Part shown: piece after piece, positions 17,219-25,400 of the stretch
How the letters are laid out: each line of letters opens with the position of its first letter
Numbering within the stretch: position 1 is the first letter of the stretch
Assembly (NCBI GenBank): GCA_017962365.1
Contig: JAGCVL010000005.1
Coordinates: 62,001 to 126,000, forward strand
Direction: 5' to 3'
Source of the DNA: Candidatus Saccharimonadota bacterium
Lineage (GTDB): Bacteria; Patescibacteriota; Saccharimonadia; Saccharimonadales; Saccharimonadaceae
Length of the DNA stretch: 64,000 nucleotides
The notes under the pieces: generated by a model
Told to the model about the DNA's origin: nothing
The model's database searches: none
The model's input: the letters and a program-made list of their open reading frames with translations, nothing else
Program-made: the position numbers and the translations under genes

Positions 17219-17716
17219 TTACTGAACCGTAATCTTCTTGCGTTCTTCGGTCTTTTCCTTCTCAAAGGTGATCGTGAGTACACCGTCTTTGAGCTCAGCT
17301 TTTACGCTATTTTCATCTTCGCGTACTGGCACCGGTAGAGCAATCGTCCGTGAAAACTCACCCCAGTAACATTCCTGAATGTGCCACTTAGTCGTCTGCT
17401 CTTCCTCGCCACCAGACAACACACCAGAAATCGTCAAGATATTATCGGAAATACTGACATCGAGATCAGACTTTGAGATGCCAGCGGTCCTTGCTTTTAC
17501 TACTAACTTGTCGGCGGTTTCATAGACATCCACAGCGAGTTGTCCCGGAAAATCGTCGGCATTGTCCCACTCATCTTCGGCCGATTCGCTAGCTGTTGGC
17601 GCTACCGGCTGCTCTTCTGGCATCTCCACAGGGGCCGACAATTCATCGTCTCCACCAAGGAATGCTGCAGCCAGGTCGTCCTCCATCAGCAAATCGTCAC
17701 TATTTGTACGAGCCAT
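17219..17716 (-). CDS. Hsp20 family small heat shock protein
   Basis: 165 residues. The alpha-crystallin domain spans about 55-155 (QLAVDVYETADKLVVKARTAG, then GVLTITFEKE near the end). The preceding 50 residues are acidic and Pro/Glu-rich, and the tail ERKKITVQ carries a short beta-strand motif in place of the usual IxI. It is an ATP-independent holdase that keeps unfolded proteins soluble. GGAGG precedes the ATG. No CIRCE is present; instead a perfect 19-bp palindrome overlaps the -10 box, so it appears to be under a different regulator from dnaJ and groE. Confidence 0.93.
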   Translation of the reverse strand: MARTNSDDLLMEDDLAAAFLGGDDELSAPVEMPEEQPVAPTASESAEDEWDNADDFPGQLAVDVYETADKLVVKARTAGISKSDLDVSISDNILTISGVLSGGEEEQTTKWHIQECYWGEFSRTIALPVPVREDENSVKAELKDGVLTITFEKEKTEERKKITVQ

Positions 17717-17738
17717 ATTTCCTCCACTTTATATTGTT

Positions 17739-17757
17739 ATGCTTTATTATAAAGCAT
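17739..17757. promoter_or_regulatory. Perfect palindrome over the hsp20 -10 box (putative operator)
   Basis: ATGCTTTAT, one base, ATAAAGCAT: 9-bp arms with no mismatch. On the minus strand it contains the hsp20 TATAAT at its centre, so a dimeric repressor bound here would block the promoter. The sequence does not resemble CIRCE. Confidence 0.65.
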
Positions 17758-17774
17758 TCGCGTGATAAAATCAA
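17746..17774 (-). promoter_or_regulatory. hsp20 promoter
   Basis: Minus strand TTGATT (17769-17774), 17 bases, TATAAT (17746-17751). The -35 overlaps a possible comF -10 (TGATAAAAT, 17763-17771) on the other strand, so the two divergent promoters may exclude each other. Confidence 0.8.
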
Positions 17775-17781
17775 GTAAATC

Positions 17782-18465
17782 ATGCCAAATATTGTAAAAA
17801 ACACAACGATTTTAAACCCCCTAGACCTTATTATGCCCCACTCTTGTAGAGGTTGTAGCCGTGTCGGTAGCGTCCTTTGCAAGCATTGTGAAAATTACAT
17901 CATCTCTCAGCGCCAAAACCTTTGCCCAAACTGCAAGCAGCCAACTACCGGCAAATGCAAAAACTGCAAAGATCTGCCACCAGTCTATTCTATCGGCCCA
18001 CGCGAAGGCCTTCTCGACCTTATTATACACAATTTTAAATACGATTCTGTCCGGGCACTCGGCCCCAAACTCGCTAGCCTCCTAAATAAGTCTCTCCCGC
18101 AAGACCTAAAACACGCTAGCATAATCCCCCTTCCCACCGCCACTAATCATATCAGAAGTCGCGGTCTAGACCACACCCTGATCATCGCCAAGCACTTAGC
18201 CCGCCTTCGTGACTACAAAGTAGGGCAGCTCCTCATCCGCGACAAAAACACCGTCCAAGTCGGAGCCGACAAAACCACCCGCCAAAAGCAAGCAAACTCC
18301 GCCTACGCTATCAATCCCCGCATCAAAATCGACCCTTCAAAAACTTACATCCTCCTGGACGACGTCTGGACCACCGGCGCCTCGATGAAGTCTGCCACCA
18401 AAAAGCTCCAGCAAGCTGGAGCTAAGAATATCATTATTGCTTTGTTAGCAGTAAGTCGTATTTAG
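17782..18465 (+). CDS. comF: ComF family phosphoribosyltransferase-like protein
   Basis: 227 residues. Two zinc-ribbon-like Cys pairs at the N-terminus (CRGC...CKHC and CPNC...CKNC) precede a type I phosphoribosyltransferase domain with the PRPP-binding loop YILLDDVWTTGASM near residue 190. This is the ComF/GntX architecture; ComF takes part in moving or processing single-stranded DNA during natural transformation. A role in competence is plausible beside pilus and secretion genes but not shown. The last 21 bases overlap the end of the convergent pilin-like gene. Start ATG 17782 has no Shine-Dalgarno and lies ten bases after a TAAAAT box. Confidence 0.9.
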   Translation: MPNIVKNTTILNPLDLIMPHSCRGCSRVGSVLCKHCENYIISQRQNLCPNCKQPTTGKCKNCKDLPPVYSIGPREGLLDLIIHNFKYDSVRALGPKLASLLNKSLPQDLKHASIIPLPTATNHIRSRGLDHTLIIAKHLARLRDYKVGQLLIRDKNTVQVGADKTTRQKQANSAYAINPRIKIDPSKTYILLDDVWTTGASMKSATKKLQQAGAKNIIIALLAVSRI

Positions 18466-18861
18466 GATTAAACTTGTCGTTTCGCTTTCTGAAGTCGGTA
18501 ACGCCGCAATCACGAAGTTTACAATCGCAAATGCCAAGAAGCAAATCACCAAGCCGATAATTGCATATAGTACTGTATTCTTTGCATCGGTCACCTTCTT
18601 CGCATCACCACCAGATACTACATACTTAATACCACCGATAATCAGCATAATCACCGCGATGATACCCACAATGTAAAGAATTACGTTGGTCACCTGGCGA
18701 AATACGCCAGTATCACCAAATAGTTCCGATGGGCATCCATCACACTGCGCTGCAGCTGCACCATCCTGCAAAGTCAAAGCCGACGCTGACCCAGCTACAG
18801 TCGCGACCGCCATCACCCCACACATTAATATTGGTAAAATAATCCTAAAAATCTTTCTCAT
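18445..18861 (-). CDS. VirB2/TrbC-like pilin, fourth copy
   Basis: 138 residues: signal peptide (ends ASA near residue 29), a short segment with two Cys (QCDGCPS), and two hydrophobic helices around YVVSGGDAKKVTDAKNTVL. The same helix-turn-helix layout as the three pilins at 15.5-17.1 kb, but on the opposite strand and separated by hsp20 and comF. It ends with a polar Ser/Thr tail. The gene has its own leaderless -10 box and convergently overlaps comF by 21 bases. Confidence 0.84.
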   Translation of the reverse strand: MRKIFRIILPILMCGVMAVATVAGSASALTLQDGAAAAQCDGCPSELFGDTGVFRQVTNVILYIVGIIAVIMLIIGGIKYVVSGGDAKKVTDAKNTVLYAIIGLVICFLAFAIVNFVIAALPTSESETTSLILNTTYC

Positions 18862-18867
18862 AATTTA

Positions 18868-18873
18868 ATTATA
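18868..18873 (-). promoter_or_regulatory. Leaderless -10 box of the fourth pilin-like gene
   Basis: TATAAT on the minus strand six bases before ATG 18861, with no ribosome binding site. Confidence 0.7.
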
Positions 18874-18918
18874 TCACGCTTAGACCATTTTGTCCATATC
18901 ACCAATTCCACCAGGATT

Positions 18919-19011
18919 TGGCGGAGGGTGAGGGATTTGAACCCTCGCTCCAGGTTGCCCCGGACTAACTCGTTAGCAATGAGTCCCCTTCGACCACTTG
19001 GGTAACCCTCC
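18919..19011 (-). tRNA. tRNA-Ser (anticodon GCU)
   Basis: Class II tRNA with a long variable arm. The acceptor stem GGAGGGT pairs with ACCCTCC, followed by discriminator G and an encoded CCA. The anticodon GCT lies at 18975-18977 (minus strand), in loop CATTGCTAA, and reads serine AGC/AGU codons. The T arm contains GGTTCAAATCC. Confidence 0.97.
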
Positions 19012-19076
19012 ATTACATCTATTCTATCACAAAATCCATTTTTTAGTGAGAATTTTGTGAAATACAGCGCATATGC

Positions 19077-19082
19077 TATAAT
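19077..19082 (+). promoter_or_regulatory. Leaderless extended -10 box
   Basis: TGCTATAAT with TATAAT at 19077-19082, six bases before ATG 19089; a TTGTGA lies 16 bases upstream. Confidence 0.72.
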
Positions 19083-19088
19083 AAACTT

Positions 19089-19556
19089 ATGGCAAAGAAA
19101 CTAGATCCGGTTTCCTGGGAAGCCGAAGAATACATCGTCAAAAACCACAATGCCGGATGGTATGTCGGCCTCTGCGTCATCACTGTCGGGCTCAGCGTCC
19201 TCGCCATCTTTCTTCAGGGTTGGACTTTTCTCGCCCTCGTCATCCTTAGCGCCATTACTATCCTAGTTTATTCCTTACGCCCCCCTCGCAAAATCCACTA
19301 CACCCTAGATAGCACCGGTCTCACCGAGGAAAAGACTCCTCACCCATACAGCGACTTTCGCGCTTTTGGTATTTTAAAAGAAGGCGATCATTACTCCGCC
19401 ATTCTTATTCCCAAAAAACGTCTCGGCCTCAGCGTCAAGGTTTACTTCCCTGAGGGTAGCGGCGAAGCCATCGTCGACCAACTCGGCGCACATCTTCCAA
19501 TGGAAGAAATCAAACTCGATTTTCTCGACAAAATTGTAAATTTCTTGCGCATTTAA
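19089..19556 (+). CDS. Two-helix membrane protein, unknown function
   Basis: 155 residues. A polar N-terminus (WEAEEYIVKNHNAGWY) is followed by two adjacent membrane helices (about 24-44 and 45-63), then a cytoplasmic beta-rich domain (about 68-155) with YSDFRAFGILKEGDHYSAI. The layout resembles small membrane proteins with a PH-like domain, but I do not assign a family. It is expressed from its own leaderless promoter and is followed by a separate gene with a Shine-Dalgarno. Confidence 0.82.
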   Translation: MAKKLDPVSWEAEEYIVKNHNAGWYVGLCVITVGLSVLAIFLQGWTFLALVILSAITILVYSLRPPRKIHYTLDSTGLTEEKTPHPYSDFRAFGILKEGDHYSAILIPKKRLGLSVKVYFPEGSGEAIVDQLGAHLPMEEIKLDFLDKIVNFLRI

Positions 19557-19604
19557 TAAAAACGTGCTACAATTAACATAAGTATAATAAATAAAGGTGG
19601 GCAA

Positions 19605-20240
19605 ATGAACCAAAATCCAACAGTTGACAACGATTTGCAGCAAGCAATCAACGATATTACAAATAGCACTAATAGTGATCCAGTTTTTGCGGACCCGATT
19701 GCCGCTCCATCCTCAGTGCCAGAAGGTGACACCGGAGAGTTAGCTGAGTCCGTCGGACCATTCCCAACACCAGAGCCAGCGCCCGTGACACCGATGCCGG
19801 AGCCAACCCCAATGCCAGACCCAGCACCAATGCCGTTCCCACCACATCCAGTGGCTACCCCAGAAGAGCCAGTCATGGATCTTAATGCTGCCATTACGGA
19901 TTTCTCTCTCCCACCAGTCGAAAGCCAAGCTCCAGTCGAGACCGTCACTGAGACTACGACCATCGAAACCCCAGCTGCAGCCCCATCGGAATCGCACATA
20001 AACTCAAGCAATCTTAGCATCCGCGAGATTAAGACTGCTGCCCTCCACGATCTTGCCCCACTTGTTGATAAATTAGACATGTCTCCTTCACAAAAATTCA
20101 ACATTTATCGTGATATGTTTGAAAATCTCCGCGATTACACCGTCATCGAGCTAGCCTATCAAGCTGCCAAAAACATCACCGATGAACGTGAACGCGCCGA
20201 AGCCCTCCTCTATCTCGTCGAAGTAATCGACAGGATGTAG
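19605..20240 (+). CDS. Proline-rich hypothetical protein
   Basis: 211 residues with an acidic N-terminus, a Pro/Met/Glu-rich low-complexity segment (about 50-90, repeated PxP units such as PMPEPTPMPDPAPM), and a helical C-terminus (about 130-211) rich in charged residues. AAGGTGGG precedes the ATG. No signal peptide or membrane helix is visible. The C-terminal helical region (SQKFNIYRDMFENLRDY) looks like a folded domain, with the proline-rich part as a spacer. I do not recognise it. A strong terminator follows 11 bases after the stop. Confidence 0.8.
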   Translation: MNQNPTVDNDLQQAINDITNSTNSDPVFADPIAAPSSVPEGDTGELAESVGPFPTPEPAPVTPMPEPTPMPDPAPMPFPPHPVATPEEPVMDLNAAITDFSLPPVESQAPVETVTETTTIETPAAAPSESHINSSNLSIREIKTAALHDLAPLVDKLDMSPSQKFNIYRDMFENLRDYTVIELAYQAAKNITDERERAEALLYLVEVIDRM

Positions 20241-20250
20241 CTTTAAACAA

Positions 20251-20281
20251 AAAAATTCCCTCCCTAGCGGAGGGAATTTTT
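20251..20281. terminator. Bidirectional terminator between the Pro-rich gene and groEL
   Basis: A 13-bp perfect stem (AAAAATTCCCTCC with GGAGGGAATTTTT) around a 5-base loop, giving T runs on both strands. It ends the plus-strand gene at 20240 and groEL, whose stop is at 20290. Confidence 0.93.
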
Positions 20282-20289
20282 TATAGGTT

Positions 20290-21903
20290 TTAATAACCCA
20301 TGCCCATATCTGGTGCCACCGGCTTTTCTTCCGGTATTTCGCAAATCAACGCCCCCATCGTAATCGCCGTCGCTGCAATCGATACCGCATTTTTTACTGC
20401 TTCTTTTGTCACCTTTGCTGGATCAATCACTCCAGCCTTTTTAAGGTCTACCAGCCCATCAGCCGGTTTCATCACGTTTATACCATAGCCAGCCTTCGCC
20501 GACTCAACCTCGGCCAGCAAAGCCTGTGCATTGAGCCCAGCGTTCTCCATAATGTGTACAAATGGAGCCTTAAGCGCCTCTTTTACAATCCGTACGCCCG
20601 CATCATTAGAATCAAGCGAAGCTGCCAAATTCACAAGCGTCACACCACCACCGGTCACGATTCCCTCAGCTAGTGCCGCCTTAGTCGCCGCCACCGCATC
20701 ATCTACGCGGAATTTCTTCTCGTCAATCTCGGTTTCAGTCGCACCACCCACCTTAATCACTGCAACTTTGCCAGAAAGCGCCGCTGCTCGCTTTTCAAAT
20801 TCTTCGCGTTCGTAATCGGTTTTGGCGAGTTTAGCCTGCGACAAGATAAGCTCAATCCTATCAGCCACCGCCTTTTTATCACCAGCCCCCTTGATAATCG
20901 TAGTCTCGTCTTTCGTTGCAATCACCTTCGCCGCCGAGCCTAGCACTTCAAGCCCCACTTCTTCTAGCTTCAACCCCTTATCGGCCGACACCACCGTAGC
21001 ATCGGTGAGGATGGCAATATCTTCCATGATTTCTTTTCGCCTCTCACCAAATGACGGAGCCTTGAGGACCAATGAGTTAAATACGCCCTTCAATTTATTT
21101 AGCACTAAGAGCGACAAAGCCTCACCCTCTACTTCCTCAGCGATAATCACGAGATCCTTACGCCCCGCCTGCGCACACTTTTCAAGTAGTGGCAAAATAT
21201 CATTCGCCGCCGAAATTTTCCTGTCGGTCACGAGCACTAGCGGCTTCTCAAAAATCGCTTCCTGCCGATTTACATCCGTCACAAAGAACGCAGAAGCGTA
21301 ACCCTTGTCATAAGAAAAACCTTCCACGATGTCGGATTCCATCTCAAGCCCCTGCCCAGCTTCTACTGTCACCACACCGTCTTTGCCAATCTTTGAAATT
21401 ACTTCGGCAATCAATTTACCAATCTCTGCATCGCCAGCCGAAATTGTCGCAACCTCTGCAACCTTCTTGTCATCTCCCTCAATTTTCTCAGCCGCTTTTT
21501 CGATACCGGCAATTATCTCGGCGCCTGCTTTCTCAATCCCCCGACGTAGCTCCATCGGATTCATGCCGGCCGCAATCAATTTATTTGCCTCAGCCAAAAT
21601 ATTATAAGTTAGCACCGTTACAGTAGTCGTACCATCACCAGCTACTTTATTCAGCTTCTGCGCTGCTGTCTTGATTAACTTTGCCCCCACCGCTTCACCC
21701 AGTTTATCTTCCTTGTTTGGAAGCTCTACCGCTTCAGCTACCGTCACACCATCATGTGTAATCACCGGTGCGCCATATTCTTTCTCAATAATTACATTCT
21801 TGCCCTTTGGACCAAAGGTTACTTTTACTGCATCATATAGCTGTTTCGCACCAGATAGCACTTTTTCACGTGCTTCCGCCTCGTAATAAATTTTCTTTGC
21901 CAT
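20290..21903 (-). CDS. groEL: Chaperonin GroEL (60 kDa)
   Basis: 537-residue ring-forming ATPase that encloses and folds cytoplasmic proteins together with GroES. Visible motifs are GPKGKNVIIE, the ATP-binding GDGTTT near residue 87, the hinge-proximal AAVEEGIV-like AALAEGIVTGGGVTL, and a C-terminal PDMGMGY tail in place of the usual GGM repeats. Length is normal (about 540). AAGGA precedes the ATG. It is cotranscribed with groES from a CIRCE-controlled promoter, across an 85-base gap that holds an unusual repeat array. Confidence 0.98.
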   Translation of the reverse strand: MAKKIYYEAEAREKVLSGAKQLYDAVKVTFGPKGKNVIIEKEYGAPVITHDGVTVAEAVELPNKEDKLGEAVGAKLIKTAAQKLNKVAGDGTTTVTVLTYNILAEANKLIAAGMNPMELRRGIEKAGAEIIAGIEKAAEKIEGDDKKVAEVATISAGDAEIGKLIAEVISKIGKDGVVTVEAGQGLEMESDIVEGFSYDKGYASAFFVTDVNRQEAIFEKPLVLVTDRKISAANDILPLLEKCAQAGRKDLVIIAEEVEGEALSLLVLNKLKGVFNSLVLKAPSFGERRKEIMEDIAILTDATVVSADKGLKLEEVGLEVLGSAAKVIATKDETTIIKGAGDKKAVADRIELILSQAKLAKTDYEREEFEKRAAALSGKVAVIKVGGATETEIDEKKFRVDDAVAATKAALAEGIVTGGGVTLVNLAASLDSNDAGVRIVKEALKAPFVHIMENAGLNAQALLAEVESAKAGYGINVMKPADGLVDLKKAGVIDPAKVTKEAVKNAVSIAATAITMGALICEIPEEKPVAPDMGMGY

Positions 21904-21922
21904 TTTATTCCTTTCTTTATGC

Positions 21923-21977
21923 TTTTACACAAGTTTTACACTATTTTTCCACCGACTTTTCCACACACTTTTCCACA
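21923..21977 (+). repeat. Tandem array of five DnaA-box-like 9-mers
   Basis: Between groES and groEL, five 9-mers in one orientation: TTTTACACA (21923), TTTTACACT (21934), TTTTCCACC (21945), TTTTCCACA (21957), TTTTCCACA (21969). Start-to-start distances are 11, 11, 12 and 12 bases, about one helical turn. Three match the DnaA-box consensus TTWTNCACA exactly and two differ only at the last base. The same 9-mers occur at the origin near 50-52 kb. This could be a DnaA-binding cluster; the sequence alone does not show binding. Confidence 0.7.
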
Positions 21978-21988
21978 AGTATAACAGA

Positions 21989-22243
21989 TTACAAAGTCGC
22001 AAGTACGTCTTCTTCCTTCAAAATAATGTAATCCTTCTCGTCAACCTTAATCTCGGTTGTGGAATACTCTTTGTAAACTATCTTGTCACCCTTCTTTACC
22101 GCCTTTACCTCTGGACCAACCGACTCTACTACTGCGTAAGCCGGCTTCTCTTTTGCCTCCCCAAGTAAAATTCCAGACTTGGTCTTCTCTAGTGGTTTCT
22201 CCACCACCGCCACGATACGATCTTTTAATGGTTTTAGTGCCAT
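21989..22243 (-). CDS. groES: Co-chaperonin GroES (10 kDa)
   Basis: 84-residue lid of the GroEL chamber; slightly shorter than the usual 95. It begins MALKPLKDRIVAVVEKPLEKT, contains the mobile loop with KSGILLGEAKEKP, and ends with VDEKDYIILKEEDVLATL. AAGGAG lies a few bases before ATG 22243. It is the first gene of the groESL operon. Confidence 0.97.
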   Translation of the reverse strand: MALKPLKDRIVAVVEKPLEKTKSGILLGEAKEKPAYAVVESVGPEVKAVKKGDKIVYKEYSTTEIKVDEKDYIILKEEDVLATL

Positions 22244-22269
22244 ATTTATTAGCTCCTTTTCTACCCCCC

Positions 22270-22297
22270 ATTATAGCACAAAAATTAGCACTGTAAA
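22270..22297 (-). promoter_or_regulatory. groESL promoter
   Basis: Minus strand TTTACA (22292-22297), 16 bases, TATAAT (22270-22275) with a TGC extension. The leader contains GGGGGG and AAGGAG before groES. The -35 lies inside the CIRCE element. Confidence 0.78.
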
Positions 22298-22311
22298 CCC
22301 ACGAGTGCTAA
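22285..22311. promoter_or_regulatory. CIRCE operator of groESL (HrcA site)
   Basis: TTAGCACTG, 9 bases, GAGTGCTAA: 17 of 18 arm positions match the CIRCE consensus. It overlaps the -35 of the groES promoter. Confidence 0.95.
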
Positions 22312-22404
22312 TTTCCTATGTTTTTTTGCTAATCCTCGTAAATATGTCACAAAACAAAACCTACCCACCTACCGTTAAAAACCTTAGGCATTCAATCCAA
22401 TAAT

Positions 22405-25400
22405 CTAAACAGGGCTGTTCCCGCCCAATACACTCTGAATAGCCATTCGTGTATCCGGCTTGAGTGCATTGAGCCTTTCTGGACTATTGGCAATATTCTG
22501 AGCAGCTTGATCAAACATCGCCTTAAGATTAGCAGCCTCAGGATCAGAGTTATTTGTTGCGCGCGCTGCTAGTACCCTAACGGTACTCTCTGGCAAACTA
22601 GTAAGTTCGGCACCGGTAAACTTTATATTTCCCAAATTAGCATTATTAAACATCGCGTTAATTTGCTTTAATTCCTTATCATTTGCAGCGTGAAGAGCCT
22701 TCTGCACCAACATATCACTACCGACCGCTGTACTTCCATGACTTCTAAGATAAAATAGCGTATCATCATTCGCAGTATTAAGAGCGCTCGATCCAATATC
22801 GCCCAAAGCAGTACTTAGCTTCACGTTCCCTCCACTTCCGGCAAAATCGTCCAGCGACAAATTTTCTCCAACATTATTGGGCTTGGACATCTGTTTCCCA
22901 AACTGCGAAATCACTACATCTTTAGACATCGACGCCTGATTCAAAATTTCAGCATCTTCAACATTGCCTGCAGACAAATTTAAACTCCCCATGCTGGCAA
23001 GCATCTCTTTATTCATTCCCCTAGAATCAGCAGACGACATTGCAGCTTTTAGTCTAAGCATATTCTCATGAGTCCTCGCGCTCTGATATGCTGCTATTGC
23101 ACCCTGCAACTCAGTGCCCATATTCCCTTGCGTTAAGCCAGCATTCCGATCCATATGGTTCTTAATCTCCTGCGCATCCCTCCTCGACTCCGCACGGCTC
23201 CTTGCTAATACATTATTCAAAGAAAGCACACCGACATCTGCTTCTGCCTGTCTTTCTATACGCGCATTTTGACTCTTAGTATGTTGTGCCGCCCTGAACC
23301 CAGCATCGCCATACAACAACGCATCCTGAAAATTTTCATCATGACTCAACCGACCTTGTTCTTGCTTCGCATGCACAAAGTCAGTGTTGTTGTAGTCGCT
23401 CAAATTGCGCCTGCTTTCTTCAGACTCTAGACCAATCTTCGTATCCATCGCTCCGCGATACGAGAGATCAGATTTCTGCTCATTTTCTCGTTGCCTCTTG
23501 GCGCGTTCATCCAGGACACTATTTGCCGCCGCCATCCTGGCTTGCTGCCTTCTATTCAAATTAGTTCTTCGACCAAGCCTATTTACCGTCCTCTCCGCCC
23601 TACGTTCAGCCGCTCTCTTCTGGTTAAAATCAACTCTATTCTTATACCTATCACTATTTTTAAACGCGCCTTCCACTCTGCCACGCCCTCGCGACCCAAG
23701 GCTTTTGCCAATTCCCGAAATCTTCGCCCCAATATTCCCCATCGCCGCAAACGACCCCTTAAGCAGTGACGGTATAAAGAAGAACGGCACCACCATGATA
23801 AGACATCCGGCAAAATACGTCACATAATCTTGCGAAGCGCTTATCAAAATCTTAGCAGCCAGCTGCCCACCACCTATCAAAAGCCCACAAATCGGATACA
23901 AAACCAAGAGCCCAGTAAACGCCTTTTTCCATTTGTCGAAAAACCTCTTAGTATTTGGCAACATATAACACGTCAGCGCAAGCGGCGAAAGTACGGCGAG
24001 AATCACAACGCCAGCCTGCCTCACCCCGAGCAACACAAAGAAGAACAAAACCGCAATCACAGCTGTAATAAGTAGCAAGAAAATCGGAATAATCAACCCC
24101 GCCAGCCAACCAGAGCTTGCTATACCTAGCGCTATCGATCCCACCCCAATGCCAGCCAGCCCAACCGATGCCACATTGATCATAGTTTTAAACATACCTG
24201 CCTCACTACCAGACGAAATGTCAGCTGGGACGCATTGCTGCCCACCTGGAACATTAAGCCCGACACCATTACTCACCCCGCCCTCCGCATCATTACAGGT
24301 CGTTATAGATACATCAACCCCAGACAGCATACTATTAGCCCCGCTCCCCACTATATTTGAAAGATCCACCGCGACCTGACAAATCACAAACGAAAGATTT
24401 ACCAAAATCGCCGTCACGATTAACTTCGGCAAACTCTTTTTTATACCATAATTGTCTATCCCCACTCCAGTTAATTGCGAGAATATAACCATGAGCAAGA
24501 AAATTATTATCACCGCATTCGCAAAGACAGTTACGTCGTCTACCACTTTTTTGGCCTCAGCGCCGAGCAATCGTGGATTCACGGCTAGAAACGGCTCCAC
24601 CATATCCTCATATATTGATGTGAGCGTATTACTAAGACCTGACATTATTGGACATATGGCCCACCCTAGAGCCCCAGCACTCTGGTAACACGGATCAGTC
24701 CTTGTATCACTACTAGTATTATCATAGTCGTCACTTGGTAGATCAGGAATAGTATAACCAGTCCAATCGGGTGAATCCGGATCTGGATTCGTAGATAACA
24801 ATTCATGTATATATTCCTCAATCTTACACTCAAAAATCGTAATATTAGACCACTCGGTTGGATTAGCTGGCCATGATGGATCCGGCCAATTATCTACGCA
24901 AGAATTAGTATCTAAAATCCAGTTTCGCGGTTCCGTCAATCCATCAAACCAGGCAATATATTCAGTCTGGACCTCTGTTAAATCGTCACCAATCAATGTA
25001 TTTCTATAGTCCCTTTGGGTATTATAAAAATCTACATAAGCCTTTTTACAATCCCTTCTTAAATATTCTACTCTCGTATTTATTGCCGCCACCACAACCC
25101 CATCCACCGGGTCATTCATCAAAGAATTTAGACCAGATTCATTGTCCTCATAACAGTCTATTTCTTTTTCCCCAATGCCATTAGAATTTGCTTCCGTTTC
25201 AAGCCATTCAGCATTCCTCGAAGTATGTTCAACGATCGCCCACTTCGGCACTATTTTTAAGGCATTTTTATCCATTTCTAATCTTATCCCCCTAATAAAG
25301 TCTCCGGCTATTAACTGTTTAGTCCCCCAATTATTAGCACCAATGCACCAATTACTCGCTATGGCATCATACACATAAAATTTTTCATCATTTTCATATG

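Noticed and set aside
21923-21977. CRISPR-like array in the groES-groEL gap
   Set aside because: Repeats are only 9 bases with 2-3 base spacing, and no Cas genes are in the window; they fit DnaA boxes better.
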